From assembly GCA_018402235.1 (NCBI GenBank), contig JAGYJJ010000004.1:889256-953255 (forward strand): a DNA stretch of 64,000 bases, read 5' to 3'. The notes beneath the pieces are model-generated. The model did not search any database and had not been told where the DNA came from. It worked only from the letters and a program-made list of their open reading frames with translations. The position numbers and the translations under genes are program-made. Source of the stretch: Candidatus Nanopelagicales bacterium (GTDB taxonomy: Bacteria > Actinomycetota > Actinomycetes > S36-B12). Shown piece after piece: positions 27,180 through 36,345 of this stretch (position 1 is its first letter; every line of letters begins with the position of its first letter).

Positions 27180-28866
27180 ACAGTTGCAATCGGTAGGCCC
27201 GCGAACCTGAACTCAGATTGTCCGCCGGCTCCGATTCCCATCGCCCAGGTGGGTTGGACTCGGGCGTGGGCAACATGGCGCGCATGGCTTCGTTTCCACC
27301 CAGGACGTAGGCAACTACCTCGGTGAATCCCAAGCGCGGTGCGGCTTCGAGTAGATGGGCCAAAAGCAACCGTCCGATTCCCCTCCCGTGCCAGGAGTCT
27401 TCGACCAGTAATGCGATCTCACCAACAGATGGATCGTGCGGGCCGAGTGGGAATGCATTGCCGATAGCGATGACGTTCTCATCACTGGTCGTATCGCTCT
27501 CGGTGACCATGAGAGTCATGCCTCGGTGACCTCCAGAGATGCGCCTGAGGTTCTCTTCGCGCCAGGAGTTCTTGGGCGTGAAGTAACGGTGTAACAGGCT
27601 TTCCTGCGAGCAGCGTGAGTGCAGTGCTTCGACCGCTGTGGTGTCCTCTGGTCGGGCCAGACGGGTCACGATCTCAGAGCCATCAGCCAGTGAATCGCGC
27701 CAACCGAATCCCTCGGTGCCGCGCACAACCGTGACTGCATCAAGAAGTTGAAGCAGGGCTGAGGCTCGCGCATACTCACCGTTAGTGAAAGGCGCGGCCG
27801 CTCGTCGCAGCACCACATGCCTGTCGACCGTCCACTGCAAGCGTGCGGTGTTTGCCGAGGAATCATCACCCACGGATGCGTCGACCACCTCCCATGAATC
27901 GGCAAGCAGCAGATCCGCGGCAGCCCGCGGTGCGTAGTCCGGATGCGCAAGCAACTGGGTGCTCAGTTCAAGCACGCGCGCTGCAACGTCTTCGGTATCC
28001 GATGCTTCGCCACGCCCAACCACCACATCGGTGCCTACCGATCGAAGTGCATCGATGATGACAACGCGATTGATGGCATCGTCTGACGTGAGGATCAAAT
28101 CGACCAAGGAATACTCGCGAACATCCCCGGTAGCTGTTGCGGTGAGGCTCACTACCGATACCTCCAGCAAGGACAGCACCCGCGTCAATTGGGCAATCGC
28201 CCCCGGAGCGTTGGCGACGCTCACACGCGCCCGCCAGACGCGAGCCGTGGCAGGGACAGGTGTGATGCCAGCGTGGCTGTCAGCGACCAGCGCATCGATG
28301 ATGCGCGCGGTCAGTGACGTCCACGCACCGGTGTTGTGAGCACGCGGGACGATCGGTGCTAGCACGGCCAGCCCCACGCCTACCGCAAGCACGTGCAAGA
28401 CGGCGGCTTCATGGTCGGCGCGAGATTTCGAGGAGAGGTCCAGTTGCTTGAGCACTTCCTGCACGGCCGTCCACCGGCGTTCCACCCGCGCTCCCACAAG
28501 TGCGCGAAGGGGTTCGTCGTAGGGGGCTGCCGTAAGAGCCTGCAACTCCCTGGGATCCCATGCCGCGGTCGGATCGCCCAGTACCTGCTGTGCAGCAGCT
28601 AACAGGGCGGCCACGGCGGAAGCGGTCGGATCGTCGGCCTGTTTGCGCATCGCGTCGGCAACCGGCGCATCCGGCAGACGCTCAACTACCTCGCGCAGCA
28701 GGTCACTGCGGTGTTCCCCGACAGCACTCACCGAACGAAGATTCACATCAGCTGATTTCGCAATATCGTGTCGACTGACATTCACCACACCGTGCTGCGC
28801 GAAGAGTTCAGCAGCCGCAGCAATGATCTGCTCTCGACGCTCCGCACGCTCACGGTCGCTACTCAT
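27172..28866 (-). CDS. TetR-like HTH / ACT / GNAT acetyltransferase fusion
   Basis: 564 residues in three parts. Residues about 8-62 form a TetR-type HTH ('REQIIAAAAELFAQHGV...VSRHDIAKSADV'); 63-195 look like a helical TetR ligand domain. Residues 211-285 match an ACT fold ('RVSVANAPGAIAQLTRVLSL' with the Gly-Ala-Ile regulatory loop). Residues 398-560 are a GNAT domain with acetyl-CoA motif 'DSWHGRGIGRLLLAHLLE' (489-506). Inference: a ligand- or amino-acid-sensing regulator joined to an acetyltransferase. The HTH recognition region lacks the usual aromatic (VSAVGEHRSDLL instead of YHHFxSKxxLL), so DNA binding may be weakened. It follows menD by 41 bases on the same strand and may be in the menBCD unit. 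Target and ligand are unknown. Confidence 0.75.
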   Translation of the reverse strand: MSSDRERAERREQIIAAAAELFAQHGVVNVSRHDIAKSADVNLRSVSAVGEHRSDLLREVVERLPDAPVADAMRKQADDPTASAVAALLAAAQQVLGDPTAAWDPRELQALTAAPYDEPLRALVGARVERRWTAVQEVLKQLDLSSKSRADHEAAVLHVLAVGVGLAVLAPIVPRAHNTGAWTSLTARIIDALVADSHAGITPVPATARVWRARVSVANAPGAIAQLTRVLSLLEVSVVSLTATATGDVREYSLVDLILTSDDAINRVVIIDALRSVGTDVVVGRGEASDTEDVAARVLELSTQLLAHPDYAPRAAADLLLADSWEVVDASVGDDSSANTARLQWTVDRHVVLRRAAAPFTNGEYARASALLQLLDAVTVVRGTEGFGWRDSLADGSEIVTRLARPEDTTAVEALHSRCSQESLLHRYFTPKNSWREENLRRISGGHRGMTLMVTESDTTSDENVIAIGNAFPLGPHDPSVGEIALLVEDSWHGRGIGRLLLAHLLEAAPRLGFTEVVAYVLGGNEAMRAMLPTPESNPPGRWESEPADNLSSGSRAYRLQLSR

Positions 28867-28907
28867 CGCCTGGGAAAGCCCTATCCCATCGCTCGCCCAT
28901 CACGTGC

Positions 28908-30656
28908 TTATCCCTCGCCTATCGCTTGGCGCACCGCATCTTGAATGCTTCGCAAGGTAGCAGCCTCGATCGATCGCTCACAGGTGCGGATGACGATCAC
29001 GTGTACTCCATCGCCGAGGCGGTCATCTACAGCACTGCGCAGTGAATCGAGGCCCTCCACCGTGGCAACCGAGACCCCGTAGGCGGCGGACAACTCGTCA
29101 AGTCGAATACCAAGCGGAACTCCGAACACTCTCTCGAAGTAACGATCAAATACCGGTTCGCCCTGTTCGAGTGTGGAGAAGATGCCAGCACCATCGTTGT
29201 CGGCTACAACGATCACCAAATTCGGCCGGGACTCACCGACAGGGACGGCTAGCGCATTGGAGTCGTACCAAAATGCTTGATCGCCGAGCAACAGCACAGC
29301 CGGACCGCCACCGATCGACTGCTCGCCTACAGCTGCGCCCCATGCAGTCGAGACACATCCATCGATGCCGGAGGTGCCACGGTTACCGAGCACGCTCACT
29401 CCATTCAAGGATCGTCCAGCGAACGAGCCGATGTGCCGAACAACCGACGAGGACCCGAGAAACAACTGCCCGTCTTCAGGGACAGCATCGGCCACAACGC
29501 GCGCCACCTGCATGCCGGTCGGTACTCCAGTCTGCGACCCGAGCACGGTTTCCACCGCGGCCGCAGCAAGCAGATCGGCGCGTTCCCAATCCGCCCACCA
29601 CGTTGGGTCGTTCGGCGCGCTTTCCGGCGGCAGCGGCACAGACGCCACTACAAGATCAGCGCTGCGCGTCGGATCGCTCCACGCGGCACGCGTATCGACC
29701 GCCACGTGCATCTGAGATCGAGCGATCACTGACGTAAGGGATCGATACAAGCCGACCCGGCCCACCGTGATCACGAGATCGGGTACGTGCTCTGCGATGA
29801 ACGTATCGTCGGCGCACACGAGCGGCCCGTGCGCCAAACCCGTCTGCGAACCACTGGCTCGCCCTGATGGCTCGGAGATGACCGGCCAGCCGAGGGAGTC
29901 GCCCAGTTCATCGATGAGGTCGACGGAGTCGTCGTCGTCGTGATCTCCCACCACGATCAAGCCGCGCGCGGGCACAGTCGCGTTCTCGTCCAACAGCGCA
30001 AGTGCTTCGTCCAGCGGGACGCTCATGCCCGCAACCAACCGAGCATCAGCTGTCCAGGGTCGGGCCTCGGGCCGGCCATCCAACGATGGTGGCAGCGGCT
30101 GGAGCAGCTCGGGGCCCACTAACGGTGTGTCGAAAGGTGCATTCAGATGCACCGGTCCAGGATCAATCGAATCGGTGGCTCGGGCAACCAAGCGGGAGAC
30201 AGTCGAACGCCAATACCGATTCAATTCCGGATCTTCATGCGCGGTGTCCATGTCACATTCCGTCCGGACAAAGCCTGAGAAGATCCCCACCTGATCGATC
30301 GTCTGATTGGCGCCCACGTGACGCATGTGCGGGGGGCGATCGGTAGTGATCACCACCAAGGGAACTCGCGACTCGTGCGCTTCGACCACCGCGGGCAATA
30401 GATTCGCAACCGCAGTGCCGGAGGTAGTGATCACTGCTGCAGGCACCCCTGTTGCCTTTCCGATGCCTAGAGCGAGGAATCCCGCAACGCGCTCATCGAC
30501 GCGCACATGTCCGCGTATCTCGCCGCGTTCTTCTGCCGCGGCCACAGCAAGAGACAGTGGGGCCGACCGTGATCCCACACCGAGAACAACGTCCGTCACT
30601 CCACAACGGACCAGTTCGTCGACCATGACAAGCGCTTGGGCGATGGAAGGTTCCAC
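28908..30656 (-). CDS. menD: SEPHCHC synthase (MenD)
   Basis: 582 residues from GTG 30656 (VEPSIAQALVMVDELVRCG), four bases after the menC stop. 'DVVLGVGSRSAPLSLA', 'RVDERVAGFLALGIGKATG' with the catalytic Glu, 'TSGTAVANLLPAVVEAH' and 'ITTDRPPHMRHVGANQTIDQ' are MenD signatures; the TPP/Mg2+ region is 'LLGDQAFWYDSNAL' through 'VVADNDGAGIFSTLEQG'. It joins isochorismate and 2-oxoglutarate-derived succinic semialdehyde-TPP to make SEPHCHC. An open frame continues 35 codons upstream over menC without similarity. Second- or third-last gene of menB-menC-menD. Confidence 0.93.
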   Translation of the reverse strand: MEPSIAQALVMVDELVRCGVTDVVLGVGSRSAPLSLAVAAAEERGEIRGHVRVDERVAGFLALGIGKATGVPAAVITTSGTAVANLLPAVVEAHESRVPLVVITTDRPPHMRHVGANQTIDQVGIFSGFVRTECDMDTAHEDPELNRYWRSTVSRLVARATDSIDPGPVHLNAPFDTPLVGPELLQPLPPSLDGRPEARPWTADARLVAGMSVPLDEALALLDENATVPARGLIVVGDHDDDDSVDLIDELGDSLGWPVISEPSGRASGSQTGLAHGPLVCADDTFIAEHVPDLVITVGRVGLYRSLTSVIARSQMHVAVDTRAAWSDPTRSADLVVASVPLPPESAPNDPTWWADWERADLLAAAAVETVLGSQTGVPTGMQVARVVADAVPEDGQLFLGSSSVVRHIGSFAGRSLNGVSVLGNRGTSGIDGCVSTAWGAAVGEQSIGGGPAVLLLGDQAFWYDSNALAVPVGESRPNLVIVVADNDGAGIFSTLEQGEPVFDRYFERVFGVPLGIRLDELSAAYGVSVATVEGLDSLRSAVDDRLGDGVHVIVIRTCERSIEAATLRSIQDAVRQAIGEG

Positions 30657-30660
30657 GGGC

Positions 30661-31674
30661 TCAGCCTTCCACGCGTCGATGACTGGCGCTGCGCTCGTAG
30701 CTGGCATAGGCCGCTCCAAGGCGCTCGCGCCACCACGTTGCCCGTTCGTCGCTGCTGGCATCGGCAGCGGCCAGTAGCGAATCTAGGTCGGGTGAATACC
30801 TCCGTACCGCGATGCGGCCGTCGCGCGGCAGCACCGACGGATCGGTCAAATCGCGCTCGAAGAGTGTCCCGGTGCCCAGACCACTTGCCAAGGGCAGGTC
30901 TGCCAACGAAGCAGCGGCCGCGAGGGAGGTACTCAACCCCACTCCGGTGTCCAACGATCCACTCACCACCACGGGAACCCCCACGCTCTGGGCAACGCGC
31001 AACGTCGCGTGCGCACCACCGAGGGTCATGGGTTTGAGGATGGCGTAGTCCACGAGACCCGTGAGGTTCACACTTTCAGGATCACCCGACAACCGGATCA
31101 CTTCATCCGCAGCAACCGGAATATCGATTTCAGAACGTAGCCGCACCATGTCGTTCAGGTCGGCACACGGTTGTTCCACGTATTCGATTCCATAGGACCG
31201 CAACCGCCGAAGAGATGTGATGGCCTGATCCAAAGACCAGAGCGCATTGGCATCGAGGCGGATCTTCCCGTCAACGCCAGCACTATCGAGGGCATCGCGC
31301 ACGGCCACCACGCGCGCTTCATCGTCGGCAAGGGATCGCCCTACTTTCACTTTGATCGTGGAGCAACCGCATTCACCGATCGTTTCGCGCGCGAGCAAAC
31401 CTGCTCGACTCGAATCAACGTCGGGGATAATCGCGTTCACTTCGATCGAATCGCGAATCGACACCGGCCACGTGCCCCAGGAGGCTTCGATGGCTGCCCC
31501 GAGCCAGCGTCCAGCGCGCTCGTTGTCGTAGTCGTCGAACGGGGCGAACTCACCCCACCCGGAAGGCCCTTTGATGAGCATGCCTTCGCGAACGTGAAGA
31601 CCGCGAAAGGGAACGCGCAGCGGGACGGCGAAGGGAATAGCCCCAGCGAGGATTTCGTCGAGGGTGGGGGTCAC
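30661..31674 (-). CDS. menC: o-Succinylbenzoate synthase
   Basis: 337 residues, enolase superfamily. '[17 protein letters not shown]' contains the catalytic KxK lysine; metal ligands are D of '[10 protein letters not shown]', E of 'YVEQPCADL' and D of '[10 protein letters not shown]'; the second catalytic lysine is in '[12 protein letters not shown]'. It dehydrates SHCHC to o-succinylbenzoate. The sequence is of the shorter actinobacterial type. Start overlaps menB stop by four bases; menD follows after four bases. Confidence 0.92.
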   Translation of the reverse strand: MTPTLDEILAGAIPFAVPLRVPFRGLHVREGMLIKGPSGWGEFAPFDDYDNERAGRWLGAAIEASWGTWPVSIRDSIEVNAIIPDVDSSRAGLLARETIGECGCSTIKVKVGRSLADDEARVVAVRDALDSAGVDGKIRLDANALWSLDQAITSLRRLRSYGIEYVEQPCADLNDMVRLRSEIDIPVAADEVIRLSGDPESVNLTGLVDYAILKPMTLGGAHATLRVAQSVGVPVVVSGSLDTGVGLSTSLAAAASLADLPLASGLGTGTLFERDLTDPSVLPRDGRIAVRRYSPDLDSLLAAADASSDERATWWRERLGAAYASYERSASHRRVEG

Positions 31675-32603
31675 GGTCGACGAGGGAACTGACCGAAGTC
31701 GGGTTGACGCTTTTCCTTGAAAGCATCCCGACCCTCCTGTGCTTCCTCGCTCATGTAAAACAGCAGCGTCGCATCTCCGGCCAACTGCTGAATACCAGCA
31801 AGGCCATCGTCCGCTGCGTTATGCGACGCCTTCAGCATCCGAAGGGCCAACGGCGACAACTCCAACATGTCCTTCGCCCATCGCACCGTCTCGATTTCCA
31901 AATCCTCGATCGGAACAACCGCGTTCACCAAACCCCAGTCGAAGGCCTGTTCAGCACCGTATTGGCGGCAGGTGTACCACACTTCACGCGACCGTTTTTG
32001 CCCAATCGTTCGCGCCAAAAGACCTGATCCGTATCCACCATCGAAAGACCCCACCTTCGGTCCTGTCTGACCGAATCGTGCGTTGTCCGCGGCGATACTC
32101 AGATCGCAAACAACGTGCAGGACGTGGCCACCTCCGATGGCATAGCCGGCAATCATCGCAATGACCGGTTTGGGTGTGCGCCGAATCTGTATTTGGAGGT
32201 CGAGCACATTTAGCCGTCCGATTCCCCTGCTCGCGACGTCGTCGTCGCCGATATAGCCATCATCACCTCGGATGACTTGATCCCCGCCCGAACAAAAGGC
32301 GAGGTCGCCTTGTCCTGTCAGGATGATCACGCCAATGGAATCATCGTCGCGCGCCCGGTTCATGGCGTCGGCCAGTTCGAACAGAGTTTGTGGCCGGAAG
32401 GCATTGCGCTTTTGCGGACGGTCGATCGTGATCTTCGCGATACCTGCATCCTTCCCGACAGAAATCTCGTAGCGGATATCGCGATACTCGCCTACCTGCT
32501 CCCAGGCGCACCCCGCCCGCATGGAGCTGTGCGCCGGGTCTTGCCATACCGGTGAATCTTCCGGAGCAACCGGCGGGAGGGGGTATCGCGTGCGGGTATC
32601 CAT
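31671..32603 (-). CDS. menB: 1,4-Dihydroxy-2-naphthoyl-CoA synthase
   Basis: 310 residues from ATG 32603 ([16 protein letters not shown]). Crotonase fold: '[15 protein letters not shown]' (oxyanion hole and the SGGDQ typical of MenB), '[21 protein letters not shown]', '[17 protein letters not shown]' and '[19 protein letters not shown]'. It cyclises OSB-CoA to DHNA-CoA. The 40-residue N-terminal stretch before the crotonase core is usual for actinobacterial MenB. First gene of menBCD, divergent from menE with only 43 bases between them, which must hold both promoters. Confidence 0.94.
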   Translation of the reverse strand: MDTRTRYPLPPVAPEDSPVWQDPAHSSMRAGCAWEQVGEYRDIRYEISVGKDAGIAKITIDRPQKRNAFRPQTLFELADAMNRARDDDSIGVIILTGQGDLAFCSGGDQVIRGDDGYIGDDDVASRGIGRLNVLDLQIQIRRTPKPVIAMIAGYAIGGGHVLHVVCDLSIAADNARFGQTGPKVGSFDGGYGSGLLARTIGQKRSREVWYTCRQYGAEQAFDWGLVNAVVPIEDLEIETVRWAKDMLELSPLALRMLKASHNAADDGLAGIQQLAGDATLLFYMSEEAQEGRDAFKEKRQPDFGQFPRRP

Positions 32604-32646
32604 GCTGGCAACGCTACCGGCAGCCCCTACGCTCGGCACGGTGTCG

Positions 32647-33855
32647 ATGAGCGAGCGGTCAGACCATGCCACTGATCCCGCGCTCGCCATCATCGAAGTT
32701 CCCAATGGGCCTGCCAGTATCGATGCGCTGTGGGATCCGATCGCGAGCGCCTTGGACGGCGCAGCGCCTCTCGCGCTCATTCCGCAAGCCTCTTCCCTGA
32801 CACCGGAGGCCATGGTTCAGGGGATCCGAAGCGCGATTGCTCCCGCGTTGCCGGTGGGCAAGGACACGGCCATCATCTTGAGCACATCCGGGTCCACCGG
32901 GCAACCACGCGGGGTGTGCTTAACCAGCTCGGCACTCACGGTGTTTGCCGCGCACGTCAACAATATGGCCGGTGGTGATCCCACCTGGGTCTTAACCATC
33001 CCGCCAACATCCATCGGCGGCCTGAACGTCCTGATTCGAGCACGAGCGACCGGTCGGCAACCTGTGGCGGTTGCCAGCGTGGGTGGAGCCGACCGCTTTA
33101 CCGACGTCGGATTCGCTGAAGCAGTGAGTGCGGCCGCTGCCACAGGTCACCGTGTTGCGGTGTCTTTGGTGCCGGTGCAACTGCCGCGCTTACTCGAATC
33201 CACCGTGGGGCGACGCGCTTTGTCGGAGTGTTCGCTCATCTTGGTGGGAGGTGCTGCGTTAACCCCGCAGGCAGCCCGCGATTGCGCGAGTGCTGGGATC
33301 TCGATCACCACCACGTATGGGATGACCGAAACAAGTGGCGGCTGCGTGCTCGATGGCTACCCGCTGCCCGGTGTTGAGGTACGGCTCGATGAATCGGATG
33401 GACGCATATTCCTCGCCGGCCCCATGCTTGCCCAGGGCTACCGCGATGGTGCAAACGAGGCATTTGCCGATGGCTGGTTGCGAACCCAGGATCGTGGGCG
33501 CTGGATAGACGGTCGCCTCCACGTTCTGGGTCGACTCGACGATGTGGTCTTGGTGAACGGTGTGAACGTCGATCTCGTGGCTATCGAGGATCGAGCAAGC
33601 GATCATCCAGCGATCGAAGCTGCTATCGCGCTCGCAGTTCACAACGACAACGACGTTCACATCGAAGTGATCTTCATCGGACAGCCCATCACCCACGGCG
33701 ACCTTCGGCAGTGGATCGCGCAAACTCTCGGCTCGCCCGCGAGTCCCGCTGCGAGCCACCGGGTGGATTCTTTTGCCTTGACATCCAGTGGGAAGGTCGA
33801 CCGACGCAGCACCGCTGCACGTCTTGACCTCGATGTTGTCGAGGACGAACTGTGA
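32647..33855 (+). CDS. menE: o-Succinylbenzoate-CoA ligase
   Basis: 402 residues from ATG 32647 ([15 protein letters not shown]); a GTG two codons earlier is possible. AMP-binding P-loop '[15 protein letters not shown]', '[11 protein letters not shown]', '[16 protein letters not shown]' (A5) and '[20 protein letters not shown]' (A8), with the catalytic lysine of A10 in 'TSSGKVDRR'. It activates OSB to OSB-CoA via the acyl-adenylate. At about 400 residues it is shorter than the E. coli enzyme, common in actinobacteria. Its stop overlaps the GTG start of menA (GTGA). Confidence 0.93.
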   Translation: MSERSDHATDPALAIIEVPNGPASIDALWDPIASALDGAAPLALIPQASSLTPEAMVQGIRSAIAPALPVGKDTAIILSTSGSTGQPRGVCLTSSALTVFAAHVNNMAGGDPTWVLTIPPTSIGGLNVLIRARATGRQPVAVASVGGADRFTDVGFAEAVSAAAATGHRVAVSLVPVQLPRLLESTVGRRALSECSLILVGGAALTPQAARDCASAGISITTTYGMTETSGGCVLDGYPLPGVEVRLDESDGRIFLAGPMLAQGYRDGANEAFADGWLRTQDRGRWIDGRLHVLGRLDDVVLVNGVNVDLVAIEDRASDHPAIEAAIALAVHNDNDVHIEVIFIGQPITHGDLRQWIAQTLGSPASPAASHRVDSFALTSSGKVDRRSTAARLDLDVVEDEL

Positions 33856-34745
33856 CGTCTACAGCACTGTGGCTGGCTGGAGCTCGACCAAAGACATTGC
33901 CCGCGGCGATCGCACCTGTCCTGGTCGGTACCGCGCTAGCTGGGGCGAATGGGATCCCCGGGCGGGCGGCGTTAGCGCTACTCGTTGCTCTGGCCCTGCA
34001 GGTGGGGGTGAACTACGCCAACGATTACAGCGACGGCATCCGCGGAACGGACAACGCTCGCGTGGGTCCGATTCGGCTCGTGGGTCAGGGGCTAGCACCG
34101 GCACACCGAGTGCGTGCCGCGGCGCTTATCGCCTTTGCCATCGCTGCAATCGCCGGACTGATACTGGTGTTCATCAGCGGCCACTGGTGGCTGCTGATCG
34201 TTGGCGCGGCTTCGATTGCCGCTGCTTGGTTCTACACCGGTGGTCCGCGCCCCTACGGTTACGCCGGACTGGGTGAGGTGTTCGTTTTCGTCTTCTTCGG
34301 ACTGGTGCCGGTCTTGGGCACGCTCTACGTTCAAACCGGTGCTGTCGATAGCTCAGCAGTCTTGGCATCCGTGGGCGTGGGTTCGCTCGCGTGTGCCATC
34401 TTGGTGACGAACAATTTGCGCGACATCCCCACGGACGCCGAGGCTGGAAAAAGGACACTCGCAGTGCGCCTTGGGGACCGCCGCACGCGGCACTTCTACA
34501 TGCTGCTGATCTCACTAGCTTTCGTGGTGATCGTCGTGATCGCGTTCACGATCCCGTGGGCAATTCTCGGCTTAGTCGCCCTTCCCTGGGCTGTCCGACC
34601 GCTGCGCGTCGTCGGTGGCGGGGCGGTCGGGCCCGGACTCATCCCAGCCCTGGTCGGCACCAGCCACCTGGTCATCGCCTACGCCGTCGCCTTGTCCTTG
34701 GGCTTGTACATGGGCCTGTTCCTCCCAGTGGTCCTCCGCCTGTGA
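33852..34745 (+). CDS. menA: 1,4-Dihydroxy-2-naphthoate polyprenyltransferase
   Basis: 297 residues, about nine membrane helices, UbiA superfamily. First Asp-rich motif 'NYANDYSDGIRGTD' (near 56-69) and second 'NNLRDIPTDAEAGKRTLAVRLG' binding Mg2+-prenyl diphosphate. It attaches the polyprenyl tail (made by the synthase at 8636-9634) to DHNA, giving demethylmenaquinone. GTG start at 33852 overlaps menE. The first 24 residues, 'LAGARPKTLPAAIAPVL', are typical MenA. A DUF4229-like gene on the opposite strand overlaps its 3' end by about 170 bases if that frame is read to its stop. Confidence 0.94.
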   Translation: MTSTALWLAGARPKTLPAAIAPVLVGTALAGANGIPGRAALALLVALALQVGVNYANDYSDGIRGTDNARVGPIRLVGQGLAPAHRVRAAALIAFAIAAIAGLILVFISGHWWLLIVGAASIAAAWFYTGGPRPYGYAGLGEVFVFVFFGLVPVLGTLYVQTGAVDSSAVLASVGVGSLACAILVTNNLRDIPTDAEAGKRTLAVRLGDRRTRHFYMLLISLAFVVIVVIAFTIPWAILGLVALPWAVRPLRVVGGGAVGPGLIPALVGTSHLVIAYAVALSLGLYMGLFLPVVLRL

Positions 34746-34991
34746 CGCCGCGTCGATACGGGCGTTTATCCGGCCAAAGAACCCACCCACGACCGAACCC
34801 ATCGCTGTTCGTTGCCGGTTGAGCACCACCAGGCTGATCAGCCCGGAGGCGACAATCGCGATGACTGCCGCCCATAGGCCGCGGATGGGCGTGAGCAACT
34901 GCAGGAGAAGCCAGACCCCCACAAAAAGCCCGACTCGCATCGCCGTGTAGACGGCGACGGATCCTGCTCCTTGCCTTGGACTCTCGGCCAC
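34572..34991 (-). CDS. DUF4229-like small membrane protein
   Basis: Up to 139 residues from GTG 34991. The core 'AVYTAMRVGLFVGVWLLLQ' ... 'LISLVVLNRQRTAM' gives two membrane helices and an LxRQR turn, matching the DUF4229 family of small actinobacterial membrane proteins (function unknown), followed by a basic-acidic 'RINARIDAASQAEDH'. The last 55 residues are Gln/Gly/Asp-rich and lie antisense to menA; either the tail is real and disordered or the true end is nearer 34745 and obscured by a base error. Another start at 34940 (ATG) is possible. This neighbourhood (menA followed by a DUF4229 gene on the other strand) is one I recall from other actinobacteria. Confidence 0.65.
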   Translation of the reverse strand: MAESPRQGAGSVAVYTAMRVGLFVGVWLLLQLLTPIRGLWAAVIAIVASGLISLVVLNRQRTAMGSVVGGFFGRINARIDAASQAEDHWEEQAHVQAQGQGDGVGDDQVAGADQGWDESGPDRPATDDAQRSDSPGKGD

Positions 34992-35066
34992 CCCTCCACG
35001 GTACGCGCCCAGGCCACGGATCTCCGAACTGTGGTCTAGGGAACTGCCAGTTACCATTACCGAACC

Positions 35067-35372
35067 ATGCTCCGCGTTGTCATAGTCCTGCTCGCCGTCG
35101 CGCTCTACATCTACTTCATCATCGATGTAGTTCGTACGCCGAAGAGTCAGGCACGCACGTTTCCCAAGTGGCTCTGGCTGATGCTCGTCATCATCCTGCC
35201 CTTGCTTGGCGGCCTGTTATGGCTCCTCTTGGGTCGGACCTGGCCGCAAGGTGGCGGCTTCTGGCGCAAGCGTGGTCCTACTGCTCCCGACGACGATCCT
35301 CGATTCCTGCGCAAATTAGAGGACGACGTGTGGAACAAGAAGATGCGTAAACGCCGCGGGGAAGCATCCTGA
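35067..35372 (+). CDS. PLDc_N-domain small membrane protein
   Basis: 101 residues: 'LRVVIVLLAVALYIYFIIDVV' region and 'WLWLMLVIILPLLGGLLWLLLGR' form two membrane helices, and the whole fits the PLDc_N (phospholipase D nuclease N-terminal) domain of unknown function; the tail is basic (KKMRKRRGEAS). ATG 35067. It faces the DUF4229-like gene divergently and is followed 10 bases later by the convergent ccsB stop. No catalytic PLD domain is present, so it is a stand-alone membrane module. Confidence 0.75.
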   Translation: MLRVVIVLLAVALYIYFIIDVVRTPKSQARTFPKWLWLMLVIILPLLGGLLWLLLGRTWPQGGGFWRKRGPTAPDDDPRFLRKLEDDVWNKKMRKRRGEAS

Positions 35373-35382
35373 GTTCGAGCAA

Positions 35383-36345
35383 CTAAACGCCGGCGTACGA
35401 ATGCAGGCTGTTCACGAAGATATTGACTCCGAAGTAGTTGATCAAGAAGGTGACCAGCCCAAGGATCGCGATCCACGATGCTTTGTCGCCTCGCCACCCC
35501 GCCGTGCTGCGTGCGTGCAGGTAAGCGGCGTACACAAGCCAGGTAATGAGCGCCCAGGTCTCCTTGGGATCCCATCCCCAATAACGACCCCAGGCATTTT
35601 CCGCCCAAATTGCGCCGGCGATGACCGAGAAGGTCCACAGGGGGAAGGAGAAGGCGATCAACCTGCTGGTGAAGGTCTGCAGCTTCTCGGCGCTTGGCAC
35701 TGAGTTCATTGGCCCGTGCCACTGCTTGCCCGAACGTACACGTCGCGACTGAACCAAGGACAACCCAGCACTTGACGCGGCAACGGTGAAAGCTCCAGCG
35801 CAGATGATGGCCGCAGAAACGTGGATGACGAGCCAGTAGGACTTCAGCGCAGGTACCAACTGCGCGGCCTCGGTGTAAAGGACGGTCACCGCAAGCCCTA
35901 ACGTCAACAGGGCCGGGGCAACTACGAACAGTCCAAGCCAGCGCAGATCCCTGCGCGTGGACATCGCCAAGAAGACCACGAGCACTCCCCATGCGGAACT
36001 GATGGAGAACTCGTACATGTTGCCCCACGGAACTCGACCGGCCCACAAACCGCGAAGTACCAAGGCCAAGGTCAGGAATCCGGTGGCAAGCCAGGTTAAG
36101 GACATGGCCACATTGGCAACCCTGCGACCAGGATCGCGAACCTCGCTTGGCACCGATCGATCAAGGACTGCGACGCTTCCGGAGTTGGAACTCACCTGCG
36201 CGGAGGCGGCGCCAGAGGCTGCGCGGCTTCGGCCACTTGAGAAGTACGCAGCGAACAAGATCATCGCGACAGTGAGAGTGACCATGGTTGCGTAGATCGC
36301 TGCGTTGCTCGCTTCGGCCAGGCCCATCGATTCAGCGGCGGTCAT
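35383..36345 (-). CDS. ccsB: System II cytochrome c biogenesis protein CcsB/CcsA type
   Basis: 320 residues, about eight membrane helices. The haem-handling WWD-like motif is 'WGRYWGWDPKETWALITWLV' (near 255-274), and conserved histidines occur in 'YWLVIHVSAA' and 'YAAYLHARS'. It carries haem across the membrane and attaches it to CxxCH of apocytochrome c with ResB. Start ATG 36345 overlaps the resB stop by four bases. Last gene of the resA-ccdA-resB-ccsB unit. 'ccsB' is the usual actinobacterial label; ResC/CcsA is the same family. Confidence 0.93.
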   Translation of the reverse strand: MTAAESMGLAEASNAAIYATMVTLTVAMILFAAYFSSGRSRAASGAASAQVSSNSGSVAVLDRSVPSEVRDPGRRVANVAMSLTWLATGFLTLALVLRGLWAGRVPWGNMYEFSISSAWGVLVVFLAMSTRRDLRWLGLFVVAPALLTLGLAVTVLYTEAAQLVPALKSYWLVIHVSAAIICAGAFTVAASSAGLSLVQSRRVRSGKQWHGPMNSVPSAEKLQTFTSRLIAFSFPLWTFSVIAGAIWAENAWGRYWGWDPKETWALITWLVYAAYLHARSTAGWRGDKASWIAILGLVTFLINYFGVNIFVNSLHSYAGV

